This document shows, piece by piece, positions 29,201-44,200 of a stretch of 64,000 nt of DNA. Within the stretch, counting starts at the first letter, position 1. Each line of letters begins with the position of its first letter. The notes under the pieces were generated by a model. It worked only from the letters and a program-made list of their open reading frames with translations, was not told the DNA's origin and ran no database searches. A program made the position numbers and the translations under genes. The DNA is taken from NCBI GenBank assembly GCA_964017155.1, contig OZ024854.1, positions 16,540,055 through 16,604,054 of the forward strand, given 5' to 3'. The DNA comes from Oasisia sp. SBJ-2009 (taxonomy: Eukaryota > Annelida > Polychaeta > Sabellida > Siboglinidae).

Positions 29201-32200
29201 TGGGACTTCATAATATGGCCTCATCTCTGAAACGAATGTTGAGGGCATGCATCAGGACTCCTCTGACTTACATGTCAGTGGTGTCATGGCTATGGACCAA
29301 TGGCAATGGCCGTGTTATAAGAAATAACCAGAGGAGCTGATGTGTTTGTGCTGCAATGTTACAGGAGACTGCTGCAAGTGCTTCTTGGTTAAAAGTCAAT
29401 GATTGATTTTCATTGGGCAAATGGAGAACACTGAAAGCGGAGGGAGGGAGGGGGGGAGGGGGGGGAGGGGGGAAGGGAGGGAGGGACGGAGGGAGGGAGG
29501 GAGGGAGGGAGGGGGGTTGTGGAGGAGTGCACAATGGATAGGGCATCATGGTAGATGAGAATTATATTGGGACTACACAGTCAAACGTCGATGATGTCTA
29601 TATGTATATAATTATTGTGGATATTCCTCTTTATATGCCTATGTGCTGCGCCATGATATTTCCCCCACCGGCCTGCTTCCTCCCTTCTAGACCAGGTTAC
29701 CCTTTACACTCTATCATAATAATACAAGGTTCTGCTCCATTAATGTGACACCTAACGTCAACAACGACATTAGGCTCAGCACTGAACTAACAATGAGCTC
29801 AGTGGATTACACATCCGGGTGATTTGGTTGCATCCCACGAGGTTTCTGCCTGAGAAATAACAATAACTCTCAGTGTGAACTAATAAACTAATACGTGTGC
29901 CTTCAACCGCATACATAATATATTACACCAAATTGTTTTTACCAGTGCTGTTGGTGCTAAATGTGGATATGTCAGCTAACTATTGCCGTAAATGTAATGA
30001 GTTTAAAACAGAATATTATTTAGACATGACTGATGCACACGAACAGTGACGGAAACATTAAGTTCATGTGTAAAAATAATTTGGCCTAAATGCCAGATAC
30101 AAATGTGAGCTGTGATTGATGCAAGACAACATAGAAACCGTGGCATTATCTGACCTCCGCAGAATCCACAAAGCCAGAGCTCACTATTGTTGGATCTAAT
30201 TCACAGTTTGTGAATATGTTGTTTATTCCACCAAAATTAGCCGTGATACAAAGAGATTGACACAGATAGATGATACAATATTATAATTGTGAGCTTGGTG
30301 AAAAGAGCAAATCACCGTCAAGACTTTATAATCACATCCCATAATACTTCACTGTAATAAAACATACAATGTCTTCTAAATGAGATTGCTCATAAAATCT
30401 ACACATATGTAGACTTTAATATGCTTTACTAATTCAGATATCATCATGATACTGATACAGTACTGATGCACTACATCATAAATGCAATGGGCAGCATCTA
30501 GCATACCATTTGATAGGTTCCAGGACAACCTACATAGAAAGTAGAGCATGTCTTAATACTTTGTACCACCTCCACAAAGTGTTCCCATCAGAGAGGAGTA
30601 TGTGATTTATGGTTCAGAGGATGGGTTTCTTTATCCTTTGTCCACCAACAGCCCAGATCTACTGGGTGAGAGCAGATGTGATTAGCTAAGGCCCCCATGC
30701 CTCCTGCCAGATAGTAGAAGGACCATGCACTCTGATCATTTCTGATTGCATCTTGTGATGAATTGCACCACTGGCTTCAGCACTATCAGTCATCTCTTCA
30801 CTTGCTGCAAGATGCTGCACATGCAGTTGCCCATACTTATCAAACCTACCTAATTAGTAACATGTCTGACATGAAATATTATCTTGTGTAAGACATTAAA
30901 TTTGTAGGATGGTCACAACAGAACTATTTATCAATCATAACCACATCATTTCAAATGCACTGAAAAGGATGGCACAGAACAAATTGGATATTGTCATCCA
31001 ATTGTCATGATTAAGGCCTATTTAAGAGTTCTTGGAAGACAATAATCTATAGTTTGCATGCACAGCATATTTCTTGGAATACGTCAGTTGTAAAATTGCA
31101 TATTCCTAGAGTATTTCTAGGAACACTGCAATTGTGTAGCCAAGATGCCTAGAGTGGCTTAGTGGGATACACCAGAATAAGTGCTTTGTTTGTGAAGTGA
31201 AATATTTCTACTACTGCTTTCTGAATTTACAAATTGTATCATGCTAAATAAAAAGTCTGGTGACTAAGCAGAGTATTTCATGATCAGGTTTCAGGAATCT
31301 CTCACTTGTTCGTCAGATGTTGGGGTGTTGAGAACTCCTTTCCTTTCACCAGAGGTAACAATGCGAATGTTATGCGACCAATGAGGACGTTTTGCTTGAC
31401 AATTCTCCATCCATTCAAGAGGAACTCACCCAATAAGGTTATTGCGGAGGGGTGACCTGCTGTACCGCATAACCTGCTATTTTGGTTGCATTGTACTTCT
31501 ATTTTCTGATAGTTTTAGTGTCACCACTGGCCTGAAGGTACAGTGAATGCAGGTGCAGAATTGTATTGATTCTGTTGGTGGCATTTCTGCAAAGGTTGTG
31601 TGAATGATAAGTATGTACATGTGAATGTCATGACGTTGCAATGTGTGTGTCCTGCTGACTGTCGTCATGTCATCGTTTGGATGTCACACTGGAAGTGTCA
31701 GTCCTCTAATTCATCCAACTGTCATCTGGTAATTGTCCTTGTTGCAACCATACAAGACACGCAAGTGAATTAGGGTTGCATCATATTGATTTATTTCGCT
31801 GAAGCATTGTAATTGCCGGCTGAAATTATCCGACTCGGCAGTGGATTGATTCATTTTGCAGGCTGTCAAAGGAGCTGCAGTGTCGTGTGATTACTGTAGT
31901 CCGACACACAAATAATACATGTAGTTCCACAATGTGTAATCATTATGACCAGGTGGAGTTATGTGGTAGTAATCATTTATGGCGTCAACAAGCACATATC
32001 CCATTGTTTGGTTAAATCTAAGCTTCTAGAGACACCGTGCAATCATAGATTAATTGAGTTATTTATCTCCAAAGAGAATGGTAACTCTGATGTTCATTGC
32101 AGAAATGTCCTCTCCACCATGTGGAGTGCAGTGGCATGGTTGGTAGAGCATCTCACTCAGTCTAGAGTGATATGCTCATCATGGGCGGGCGGGGGGGGGG

Positions 32201-35200
32201 GGGCTGAAGAGAGAAGACATTGATATGCAAATTCTATGATATCAAATTCTTTAAACTGAGAATTTATTAAACACAGAACTTAACAATGTTTAATTTGGTG
32301 TCGTGCATGTCCAAGTATTCTAAGTGTGACAGGGGCTCACCCTAGTGAAATAGTAATATACTGAATTCATTGCAAAGTTGAACCACAGTGGTTTGACCCA
32401 TGTTGGAATATTTATTTAGTATATCTGAGATCATTTAGCCATATAGATAACCAGAGTACATTGATTTATGTATAGCAGCATTAGGTGGCATTGTAGTGTT
32501 GTGTTGACTGGAGATGTTGGCTCTGTCCTACAACACAGCATCAAGTCAGATGGAGTTTGTAATCGCTGTAGTGAGCATGTAATGGGGTGATTGTGAATAC
32601 GGTAACTAAATGGCGGCCGACAGATGGCCAGCACATTTACACAGGTGCCACAGTAGCCGGATGCAATCAATACGGGTCAGTTAAAGTCACTTTGGTGCAA
32701 TTAATGTACATCCGCAAGCGGTGTTGTTAAATTAATTATCAGCCCAAAGGTGTGTATTGATTGGCATAATTATTGGGGGTTAGAACTGCTGGAGCCATAG
32801 GTAGAGTCCAGTGCATTGTGTCATCACCAATGTACCCGTCCTCCCTGGCTGGTAGTACTATGTCAGTGTCTCCGAGGACGTCACAAGAGTCTTGTTACAG
32901 CGCCAACACAGCAATATCTTTGAGCAAGAGAACTAGTCTTGCATATAAATAAATAATCATTGCATATAAATAAATAACCAAGTGGTTGAAACATGATAAT
33001 TTGTTTGTGGTTTTATTTATTAAGCAATAATGAGGTTAACGCAATGAATTGAATGATAACAAATTGTATTGTTATGAATTAATAAATACCTCATGCAATC
33101 AGTTTGAGAGGCTTGGACAAATATCACAACACGTTTTATATGGCTGTGTTACTGTCCCCACTAGATGGTATTGTTACTACATTTGTACATAGTAAATACC
33201 ATGTGTGTTTATATTAATTTTACAAATTACAAACATGGGGAAAAAATTAGCCATGGTAAGGATATGGACCTGTAGGCTTTTTATTCTGTCATCAATGAAT
33301 TGTTTACCTTGGTGGAAGCAGTACCACAATACTAACCCTTGATAGTCAAGATTTGGGGATCAGTGATTAACAAAAATAGTGAAGGTACTGCATGCTTCCT
33401 TTTATTCTGCATATATATAATTATATATATATATATATATATAATGTATATATATATATTTATATATATATATATATGCAGAATAAAAGGAATATGTCTC
33501 AAGCTTTCATTGACCCAACGGCACATGTCTGTATTGACCCAACGGCACATGTTGAACGACTAGTTCGCATGTTGACCAGGGAAACGAGTGACCCATTTGG
33601 CCAGAAGACAAAATCTACTTTTGGAATAGCTGCCTTTCATGTCTATGTTTGGTCAGGAGCCAGTCTTTGTTTGAATGGAACAACAGGTACTAGGAAATAT
33701 CACTGGTCCACGTAATTTGATAATGCTGATTTTGCATTGATTATGTGTCACACATACACGAATGCATGCGTGCACACTCACACTGATACATACACAGATA
33801 TTTGATACGTATTGTTTAAACAATGTTCAGTAAGTTTTCACACAGATGTCAGATAAAGTCTAAAAGCAGATACTCTAGTCCCACGCAGTGTTACTGTAAG
33901 GAACATTGATTGTTAACCTGAAGACATGGTTCCATGCTCTCTCTCTCCTCTCTCCTCTCTCCTCTCTTTCCTCTCTTTCTCGCCTCCCTCCATCTCCATC
34001 TCTCCCTCTCTCTCGCTCTCCCTCTGTCCCTCTCTCTCCCTCTCCCTCCCTCTCTCTCCCTCCCCTCCCTCCCTCCCCCTCTCTCACTTTCTCTCTCTCT
34101 CACTCTCTCTCTCGATACAGAGATGTCAACAATGATGGATGATGAAGTTGAACACCATTCCATGCTGCTGGTTGAACCATAATCCCTAAGTTACCATTTG
34201 AACACCTGTTTTGCATAATCACGGATCGTGTTGACAGGTTCTGACTCCACTTACAGCCACTGTAGTAGTACGGAATCACATTGATACCATCAGGACAAAT
34301 TGGCATTAATCAGCTGGACAGAAGTTGTATCGATGGTAGTAATCTGGTAATTTGAGGTTTATTTGCCAGTGATGGAGGTTACTAGTCATATTACCATGTG
34401 TGCATGTTGATACACGGAGAATTGATTACTTTTATGTGTTGTCAATAGGCAGCGTGTTGAGTCTGGTCTCATCTCCATAAGCTGATGGGGATAACTTGAG
34501 TCGAGGTGATAAGTAGTCAACATATGGCTTAGTCACCTCTAATTATTGTCGATGATAACACATTTACCAATCAATAAATCTGCTGTCAACATCAGGGTGG
34601 TGGTTTTGAAGCTACTGAGTTGTCATTGTGTAAGTATTCATGTAGTTGTTCAGTACAAGTGGGTGTCATCTAGTCATGTTTGTTCAAGGCAAAACAAATC
34701 TGTTCACCAACCACCAACTTTACATCAGTTCAATGCTTGGTCTGATCTGAAGCTGCATGTAATACCTCCACCCTCACAATTCATGTTTTCAAAATAAAAA
34801 AAATTAATTATTAATTTGATTACTGTTTTATTTCACTTTGCATTCATGCAACTTTATCTTGAGTATGACTAACGTAGCAGAAGAAATTAGTTTAGTGCAT
34901 TATTCAAAAAAGTGTTGTGGCAAATTGTGGGACTTATGAAAAAGAGTAAATTACATTAAAATTGCAGGATGTAACAAATGAAAGCAGATGGTCTGGGCCG
35001 GAATAACAAATGTCACTGGGACAATAGCAGCTCTGGCCTGGACACAAGTCTGGACAAGATGGCAGCCACAGGCTTCAACCAGGGCCTTATTAGTTGCTGC
35101 ACCCGTTAACTTCTTGAGCACACATTTCTGTTAACGCTTGGTGACTAGAGACAGGCCTTTTGGCTGATTGTTCACTTCACTATTCTGCATGAGGGCCGCT

Positions 35201-38200
35201 ACATGTTTGGACATATATTTATGCCGTGAAGTCACTAGGTTGTCTTACAGGGGTCTACACCCTTCTACGTACTGCAGTCGTTGGTCTGTTCTTAGAGTAA
35301 CTGTCATTGTATCTCACTCACTACAATGCTTTACACCTGTCATTGTTAATGCATTAAAGTGGGGATGTAGCTCAACTAATGCGTAAAATTGATTACATTG
35401 TAAAAGAACGTATGTTAGGTATGCCTGATAGCAAAACTTATTGGGTGGTTTGGGTCAGTGTGCCACGATGTTGTATAGCACTGTCTTTAATGTTAGCCAT
35501 GTCTCATCACAATGCTCAGTAAGTTCTGTTTATGCTATTTACTATTTAGTAGACCAGCTCCTCTCATCATAGTTATTTTGTAAAATTCAGTGGGCACACT
35601 TTATCTGGCAATTCAAACAAAATGCATCTGCTTGAGACCTAAATAAGTCTATGCATAGACTTTGTATTACGTGTCATATTTCTTTCTTTCATGGCTTTGT
35701 TTTAATTGAAACCAACAAAGCTATTTGTGAGTGGACATGTTTAGATATGGCAACTGTGAAACTTGAGGGATATCCTGAGGCCAGGATGGGTATAACTGGC
35801 GACCTTCCTGCACTGTGACATATTGTCAATATCTCCATACCACTCAAGGCATATGTCAGACCAACCATACTATATTTTATAAGCAATTTTCCAGCTGGAT
35901 GATTTCTGTCAACCAGTTGCATGTGAACGAGTTCGGTTATTGGTTGACTTGCATGCTACTGACACTTGGGGTCCATCGGGTCCCCCCCCCCTTCCAGCGA
36001 TCACTTGTTGTTGTTGCTTTTAGCACACTGCAATTGACTGTTGACAGTTTTGGCAGACGGTACATGGCGTGAAGTCACATTTATTTTTTCCAAGTTGCAA
36101 ACATTTTAACCGTATTAATTTGTCAGTATAGAATTTCAAACATCATGCATCTATACATTTAGCATTAAATGTATTCAAGACAAGAAACTGTTGATTTACT
36201 CACTGTGAAGGATATATTAATGAAGATATGTGGTGCATTAAAAGGCCACATTTGAAGTGAGTTCACTTGGATATAGAAACGACATTGTAATTTCATATTG
36301 GATTATTTTCTCGTGTCTTCCCATGTATGAGTTCGACTAAAGTAACAGAAGATGAATCGAACCATCTTATTTTGCCACTTACGTTAGCAATTTAGCCAAC
36401 CAGATGGCACCGCTGATGTGTCTAAGATCATATCAGTGCAGCACTTTGGGAAGATTTCTCCACTAATTGGTTGATGTGGAGGTGATGCGACAACACTCGA
36501 TTGCTGGATTAGTTCTTTGGAATCGTCTGACCTGCCAGAGGTATTTGCAACCACAGAGGAGGTCAGCAATCAACAGAGTGGACAGTTAATATACTTATCA
36601 TGTCCAGTCTGATACGTGATTGTTGATCCACATAAATATGGCCATCAAGCGGTAGCCTTGATGTTATCACGGTAGAATTACCCGCTTGAGTCCCAGGTGA
36701 TTTGCCTCATTCACTGGTCTTGTACAGGCGTTCTCCCGTGGAATGGATGATTTCTCCGGCTGAATGTACAAGTTCTCCCTGCGTCATTTGCATCCCATTG
36801 ACCTTGTCATAAACTAGTTGGTGACGTTCACAAGTGCTTTTGTCCTCTTTAATAAGTGGTGTAATTCAGCAAAGTGCTTCTCCCTTATAAATTAACTATA
36901 TGGCTAGCCATTTTGTATATGATCAAATGTATCAATTATCCAAATGCATTAAGTCCATTTTTGTGTTAATTAGTTTCTAATTCTTGTCCTTATGACGAGT
37001 GGATCTTTAGACTTAGTCACGGATGCCAGTTACACTTTGAATATACATTTATGGAATAATTGAAATTCTAACATCGGTTTCCCTGTAAGTGTTGCAGACT
37101 CCAAACATGGCAGGAATCTAGATGGAACATTTACTACTTATTATTAATGACTATTTGATTTTGTAAAAGGAACCATGTGAAGTAATAGTGTTGAGTGCAT
37201 CATACCTCAGGGTCAATTTCCAATCTGTGCCATTGAATTGGTACAAGTTTACAGGATTGGTTTATCTACTGGTCATCATGATACTAAATATTATTTCTGC
37301 AATCTTGTTATTGAATTGATCAGCAACCAAAGCACAACGGAATGTTCATTCAAAGATTATGTACCATTGTTGCTTTGCCAATTTATGCAAACCTGTTTTG
37401 GTTGTCTCCCTGGTTTGGCAAGTAATTAACATGGACATCACATGCTGGCCATGCTGACCTACCGTATGTCTTCTTGCTCTTTTGTGCCGGGCAGCATTGG
37501 AACGGAACACATCGGCCATTAAGCCAAACTGGTTACAAGGCCATTTCACTCAACTTGGTGCAGAATTGTAAGCCCCTGAGTGTATGTAGGAATATGCCTT
37601 ACATGGCTCATTTGATAATAAGCCACAAATGCTTGTCTAGAGAAGATTAATGACTCTTGGAACGGTTCATTTGCAGAAATGAACCTGCTTTCTGATTTTG
37701 CATTTGGAGCACATACCACAATATATGTTGGCTATTCTCTGCAGAATTTGTGATATACATGTTAATTTAGCCGTGGCATTCACCAGTACAGAGATATGAT
37801 GGTCACGTGGATGAAATGTGGGTTCTACGCAGTCAAGTCACGCGTAAGGGTAATTTAGTGAGCCACCATATGAAGCAGACTCTGGGTCACCCTGTGTTCA
37901 TCAGACTTTATTACATCTGCATTGGCTGATATTGTGTTGGTGCAACCAGAGGAGTTATAAAGTGCTGAAACTTTGTACTGTATTATTCAGATGTTGTCTC
38001 TTCTTCAAGATAACCTCACAAACTTCAAGAGGTGATGCCTCTCGTTTCTATTTGGGCTTAGTCATTCATCATCCATGTAAATGGGTCTACTTGTTGGCCC
38101 TACATATTTCTAAGTGTTTTCCTGCCCAAAAACTATATTAGCCAACATTTGCGTTGGTGCACATTGGAGGGGAACCCCAGGGATTTGGGGTTGATTAAGT

Positions 38201-41200
38201 GTTCTACAGTTTTCTGGTGACTTACTGCATCACACCTTTCACTGACAATGGACCGGCTTGTGCCAGTGTCACTGGTGGTGACAATGAGTACCTGAACACC
38301 TGTAAGACACCTGTAATGTGATGTCCCATGTTCAACACTGTCTTGACATGAAAAGCAGAAATGCACCCTTGTGTTGTTTGTGTAACATCTTCTTGTTGAA
38401 CGCTTCAGGGACTTTGCAAGTTTAGAACCTAACATTCTAGTGACGCACACAAGTATTGATAGACATTATAAATGGTGTAAAAAGACGTGTGTGCATGCGT
38501 GTATGAGTGAGTTTGCATGCATGGAAATTTTGCAATATGGTTATTGAAGAAACATGCTAGCGATAATTGTTGCATCACGATGGGTGATACTCTGACTTTG
38601 GCACACTTGCAGTGGTCAACGAGGAGTGTGGTCAATTCTTGGAACAGTCCTTCTTGGGTCTAACAAGATATTTCAGTGTTGAAACAAACCTGACAACAAG
38701 GCTTGTCCCTTGATTCTGCCTGCTCTGGTCAAGTGGTCAGTCACTGATTATCAATGCACTCAGACTGGCGGGTCATCCAGCCAGTCTTTCTGTTCTTGTC
38801 TACAAACCTCGCTCATTATCTGACATGCCCTGGGTGGAATCACTAATAATCTTGTAGCCAGTGGCTGTATCTAACTGGCCTTGTTCCCTAGCTGAACTCA
38901 GCTTCAGGGGGAATCCCCTCGTGGTCAGATACTAGGTTGTAAATTTTGCACTTCTCCCTGCCTGTTCTCTGTATCTACACTTTGTCTACTTTAAGGTTAG
39001 AACAACAGAATCACAGAAACCTACACTGTACAAGTCATGGTTTCCTTCAGTCATGTCTATACATTATGCCTGTACCACTGGACAGAGGTGGATGTTCTTC
39101 GTAGTGGCTGAACGGACATTCTGTTTTTTTTGTTAACCATTTCAGTGTAAACCAACTCACAGTCTGACATGTCAGAAGTTCTAGGACATTTTTGAGGCTT
39201 GTAAACCATTCTAAAGATGTGTTTTATGCCCTTAATATTCTAATGTAAATTAGTGAGCTATATATTTTCTGGAAATTCAGATACTTTTCTAATTAATTGA
39301 ATAAATGTATTACTTAGATGATACAAGATAACTTACTTTCACTAATATATGCACTTAGGCCATATTCCAACATGTTTTGCGTAGTATGCCAACAATTAAT
39401 TTTATGCTAATTGAGTACTTCTGGTTTATTTTCACCAGAACACCTCCCTTTTGTAACAATTTATCAATAGAAAATAGTGTTATGGACACCAGCACCAGCC
39501 ATTATGCCAGTAGATGCTGGAAAATGAAATTGGAGCAGTTGGCTGTGTGGGGCTTCTTAGGAAAACCAGTGATTGGGGAAGTTGGCTCTGTGGCACGGAA
39601 ATAGGAAACACACATAGGTTCTTCTGTTTTCTGTTTTCATCTCTAGCTCTCTCAGTGACGTACTGTTTTCGTGTGTAACTCTTCAGAGATGTCCCAGTGC
39701 AATCTAAAATGACAATGGTATTCTGCTGTCTAGTGATGTTGTATAGGAACAATTTAATTAGGGACATTATTAGCTAAGCTAATTATGTTACTGACCAAAC
39801 TAATGATCTTAGTGGTCTGCTCTTGCGGCACAAGAGACAGTGTGGTGCGTCAAGGTGTCACCAGGAATGTCTCATCATGTCATGCCTCGGGGGTGTTCTT
39901 TCATGTGGCCATGTAACTTTGACGTATGAAGTCATCAAGTTGGTTTCATCAGTCATCTTCAGGCAGACTGTGGCACAATGAGGCTGTCTCCAATCGTTTC
40001 AGTTCCAGTGTAGATCTTCAGTCTGGTTATTTACGCAATGTATTGTCACGTAGCTAGTTATGAAACACCCATTACCGGTGGATGTGTTTGTCATATCGTT
40101 GATAACTGTTGTCACGTTTTCATAATGTTTGACAACTATCTTCTTTCCTGCACAAAGCAGAACACAGTATTGGGCAGTGAATCGGGAGACATTTGACAGA
40201 CGCACCTCAGTCGTATCTTTATATTGTATGTTACAGCAATTGTGTTTGTTTTACAGAACAGCTTTTCATTGGTGATCATGCTTAAGCGGAATACCTCAAA
40301 ATATCCCAAATGTATGTGATCTGAAAAACTTTAATCTTGTGTTGCACCTAGAGCAGTCAGAGGTCTGACCATGTATGTGATGTGTCTGAATTGTCTCATG
40401 TCTTGTTTGTCTCCGATCTCAAGTCTCACTTTGTTGCACAGCAGTTGATGTCAAGTCCTCTGTTTTTTCAGGCAGCAAGTTCCTGTGCAGTGTTTTGGTG
40501 GCACCAGTAAAGAATGAAGGCAACGAGACGATCCTGTTCATTCTCAACCTGGAGGACATCACTGATGCTCCCATCAAGAGTGACTCCTACAGGAACTCAC
40601 TCAAGAACAGTACGTACACTTCCCTGTCCAATCAGCTTATTGTAACCCATGTTAACATGTTTTTATATATAAACTGACACAGAATTTGTAGATGTGTGTG
40701 GCATTCTGTGCAAATACACCCTGACAGGATATAACGTTTATCATGCTTAATTTAGATGATGATTGGTATGGTTACTACCATACATGTTAAGTTTTGGAAA
40801 TGCCAATGTGGGAGATTTATACGTAAATCGGAGGGTCTCGTGGAAAAAACGGTATTTTATACGTAAATCGGAGGGTTTTGGAAAACTGGGCTACTGTATG
40901 TAAATTAGGTTTTTAACAATAAATGCAAAGAATATAATACAAAAAGGAATACATTCCACTTATTAAGATATTAACATAGATGTTGTTATATGAATTAACT
41001 TACTCTGGAGCAAAACCATTCTTGGAGTTATTCAATATTAACATAGATGTTATATTATCACTTGTCATAATACCACAAATATAATATAATAAATTCCCTG
41101 CTAATCTCATAAAAAAATATGTGTTGCTGTTTGGCTCTTGTGAATTAAAAAGAAGGCTTAGTTATAGAACAATAAATATTATAATGTTCAGTAATTTAAT

Positions 41201-44200
41201 TCTTGTGTTCTATAACTATGTATATGCCTAACTTAGGCATATTTGTTCAGCTTCTGATATGTTTCATAGGTTGCAAAGAATCCCTTGCTTGAAAAGCATT
41301 AGCATCTACATGATATTTTATTACACAACTAACATAATCTTTACATGTAAAACTTGAATATGGCATTCATTATTTTATAAAGCTGGACTGAGCCATGGTA
41401 ACACAGGCACGAATAGAGATATTTAAATCACAGTGCTTTCGTCCGTTAGGGATGTTTTTCATTTACATGTCAAATGTACTCAAATAATAAAGCGCTTAGC
41501 AAAAGTACATACATTTACAAACATGTACATGTAGTGTAGATGTATGGATGGACATTATTTGTAAAGATGTAAACGGATTTCATTTTGTTCTACAAGACTG
41601 GAACGTACACGGCGGGCGATAATACGGTATCGAAGCGGCTCGCGGCGATTCTATAAAGCTGATAAACAATGTCAGCGACAGGCAAGGTGTAGGCCTTGTA
41701 CTTAAATATTTATTAGACTGTTTTTAATGTTCAGTCATCACATTAAGACGTGATTTAAATCATTCCAATTCCGGTCATTGTTCAAATCGTTGTCCGCGCC
41801 AGCGAGCACCCGGCGGTGTCTGTGAGCATTAGCTCAGTCTCAGACTCGATTGCAATTAGTTAACTGGCATTGCTATTCATTGTGAGGTGACTCTGAAAAA
41901 CATTTGAGACAATGCCCAGCCAGAAATAAACCAATTAGCCGCACACAGTAAGGTAAATTACGTAACATTTGTTTGTTTTGGGTGGACTGAAAACCGGAAA
42001 AAGCCGGATGCTCCCGCAAATTTGTTCATTTACGTTTCCATGAAATTGCGGGAGATTGGTTCTCCCGGGCGGGAGATCAGGGAAATTTCTTGTAATTGCG
42101 GGAGTCTCCCGCCGAATGCGGGAGACTTAACATGTATGTTACTACTGTTGTATGCAGAATTCAGATATCGTTAAGATAAACGCAACTTGCTATGTTAAAA
42201 AAACAACGTTCAAACAAAGTTAAATGCTAAAATCTAAGTGCATCCCTAACTTGGTAATTTTGTGTGCGTGCATCATAGATGTATGAAGGTTCTAAAGGGT
42301 TACATTTACTCACTTCCCAAAATTTCATCAACCACAGGATAACTTCCAAAACTAAATTATGGTGTATAGTTAGTCTCTATTCCAAATGATATAGGAAGTC
42401 GACTTTCCATTAGTATGTCAACAATCAAGAAGTTTAAAAATATAACTTCAGTCAAGATATCTTTGGATATTTAAAAACGTTACTGACAGTCCGAATATTA
42501 GAATGTACACAGCATTTTTATGAAGTATCCGTCGTTTACTATAGCCAATATTGATATCTTATGAAGGCATATATTTGTTTCAGAAAGCATATCTGTAGAA
42601 TGTGCTAAATTAGGCAACAGTTATTAATGCTGTTCATCCTGTTTTTATCATTTGTACAATTCTAATTAAAAATATTTATATTTATTCACAACATTATGTT
42701 CTATGTACAGTTAACAATCACGACCCTTGGGAAGATAAAACGTATATTTGATAAGGTCATCATGACTAAATAATGTTTGTCATTACTGTGCCCAGATCGC
42801 CACAAGAGTTTCCGCCTGCGCCTGCCCTCCATTCGCCGTGACATCCGCCGGGCGTCATGCAAGGGCAACGAACTGTCGGACGTGGAGAACCCCGACGAGA
42901 GCATGCCCCTCAGTCACATCACGCTGCCGGCAGACAGCACGATGTCGGCCGTCGTCATGTACGACCGGCGGCTGGGGGAGGCCGACTTGCTCGGGGACCG
43001 CAAGAACCGGTCGACGGTCGACTTCCAGGAGGGCAGCCAGGGCAGTCTACGGAAGGCGTCCTCCCTCGAACACCTCAACAGCCGCTCACACATGCCCTCC
43101 ACTGGTAATACCGCGTTCCGGCTGTCGTCACACAGTGCTGGTAGGTGGCGCCACCCGTAGACTGGTCGGTGCAATTTTCGGTGCTGGGCTCGTCGTAGAT
43201 CGTTATTGTGTCGGTGGCGTCACCTATGGAGCGGTTGTGCATGTTACTAACTCGTGTCGTGGTTCAGCGATCCTTCGGTGTCCTGCTAGGTGTTTGTTGT
43301 GTTGTGTTGTACTTGTGCAGGTATCGTGTGCAGGTGTACTTGTGCAGGTATCGTGTGCAGGCGTCGGCTTGTGCTGATGTATTGACCCCTGACCCATCTG
43401 ATAAAAGAGCCAGTCATCCAGAATTTTGGAAGTTGCCAAGAAGCTTTTCTCTGTCGAGATATTGTGGCATAATAGTTGACAGTATTCTGAATATCTAACA
43501 GCCTGGAAGCCAGACGTATGTTACAGGTTTGAATTTTGTGGTTTAATTAGAAACCTTTATGTAAATCACGAGAGTAGTTGTTTATATGTATTATGTGGGT
43601 GTTTGTTAAGAAGTTATTTTAGGGGACATGACGTTTGGTGGTGCTGGATGTTCCAGATCATTTTGGTATTGTGGTTGTTACTTTGTTGTGGTGGGTGTTG
43701 AGTTTACCACTTCAAGTGTTGTGATGGGTCTTGAGTTTACCCCTTCAAGTGTTGTGGTGGGTTTTGAGTTTACCACTTCAAGTGTTGTGGTCGTGTTGCG
43801 TTTGCCACTGAAATGTTGTGGGTGTTCAGTTGTAGTAAGTGTTCATTTGATTACCAAGCAGCAAATTAACATTCAAAGTGTTATGTTTGTTGTTCATTTT
43901 TTTATAGAAAGTTTGATAATGCAGGCGTTGTGATGAAAGTGAATCATTTAAGTTTGTAATTGGTGCTTAGTTGTAGATAGGTGCATTAATTTCCCTCCTG
44001 TTGTGTGTTCCCGTGTTGTTGTGTATTCGGTCTCTGGGTCCATAAACTGTGTCTGCGTGATGCTTGGTGAATCAGCATCAGCAAACTGTTCCTCTAGTGT
44101 GCCTCTGACTGTCAACAGGGGGCAGAGGTCAACCACGCCAGCCCTTCCTGCCTACACAGGGCTCGACATTAACTCTATCTGCTTGTGTGGCATAAGGAGT

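Larger units (their letters stand above)
23640..40471 (+). other. Intron 2 of the ERG gene (about 16.8 kb)
   Basis: No exon, nested gene or RNA gene recognised. It contains the repeats listed separately. The stretches 23640-25560, 25690-28100, 29530-32180, 32210-33390 and 34130-40470 show no feature I can support. Confidence 0.8.

Noticed and set aside
29790..29860. tRNA-like stretch with agctcagtgg and ggttgcatccc
   Set aside because: A- and B-box-like words are present but no cloverleaf can be folded by eye; at most a degraded SINE head.
33339..33715. 107-codon frame with a duplicated DPTAHV
   Set aside because: Most of it is the AT hairpin; the rest is a single 24-bp direct duplication with no homology I recognise.
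33875..34182. Five overlapping Ser/Leu/Pro or Arg/Glu frames
   Set aside because: Generated by the (TCTCCC)n tract.
35355..35395. tRNA-like gatgtagctcaac
   Set aside because: No matching B box or acceptor stem partner found downstream.
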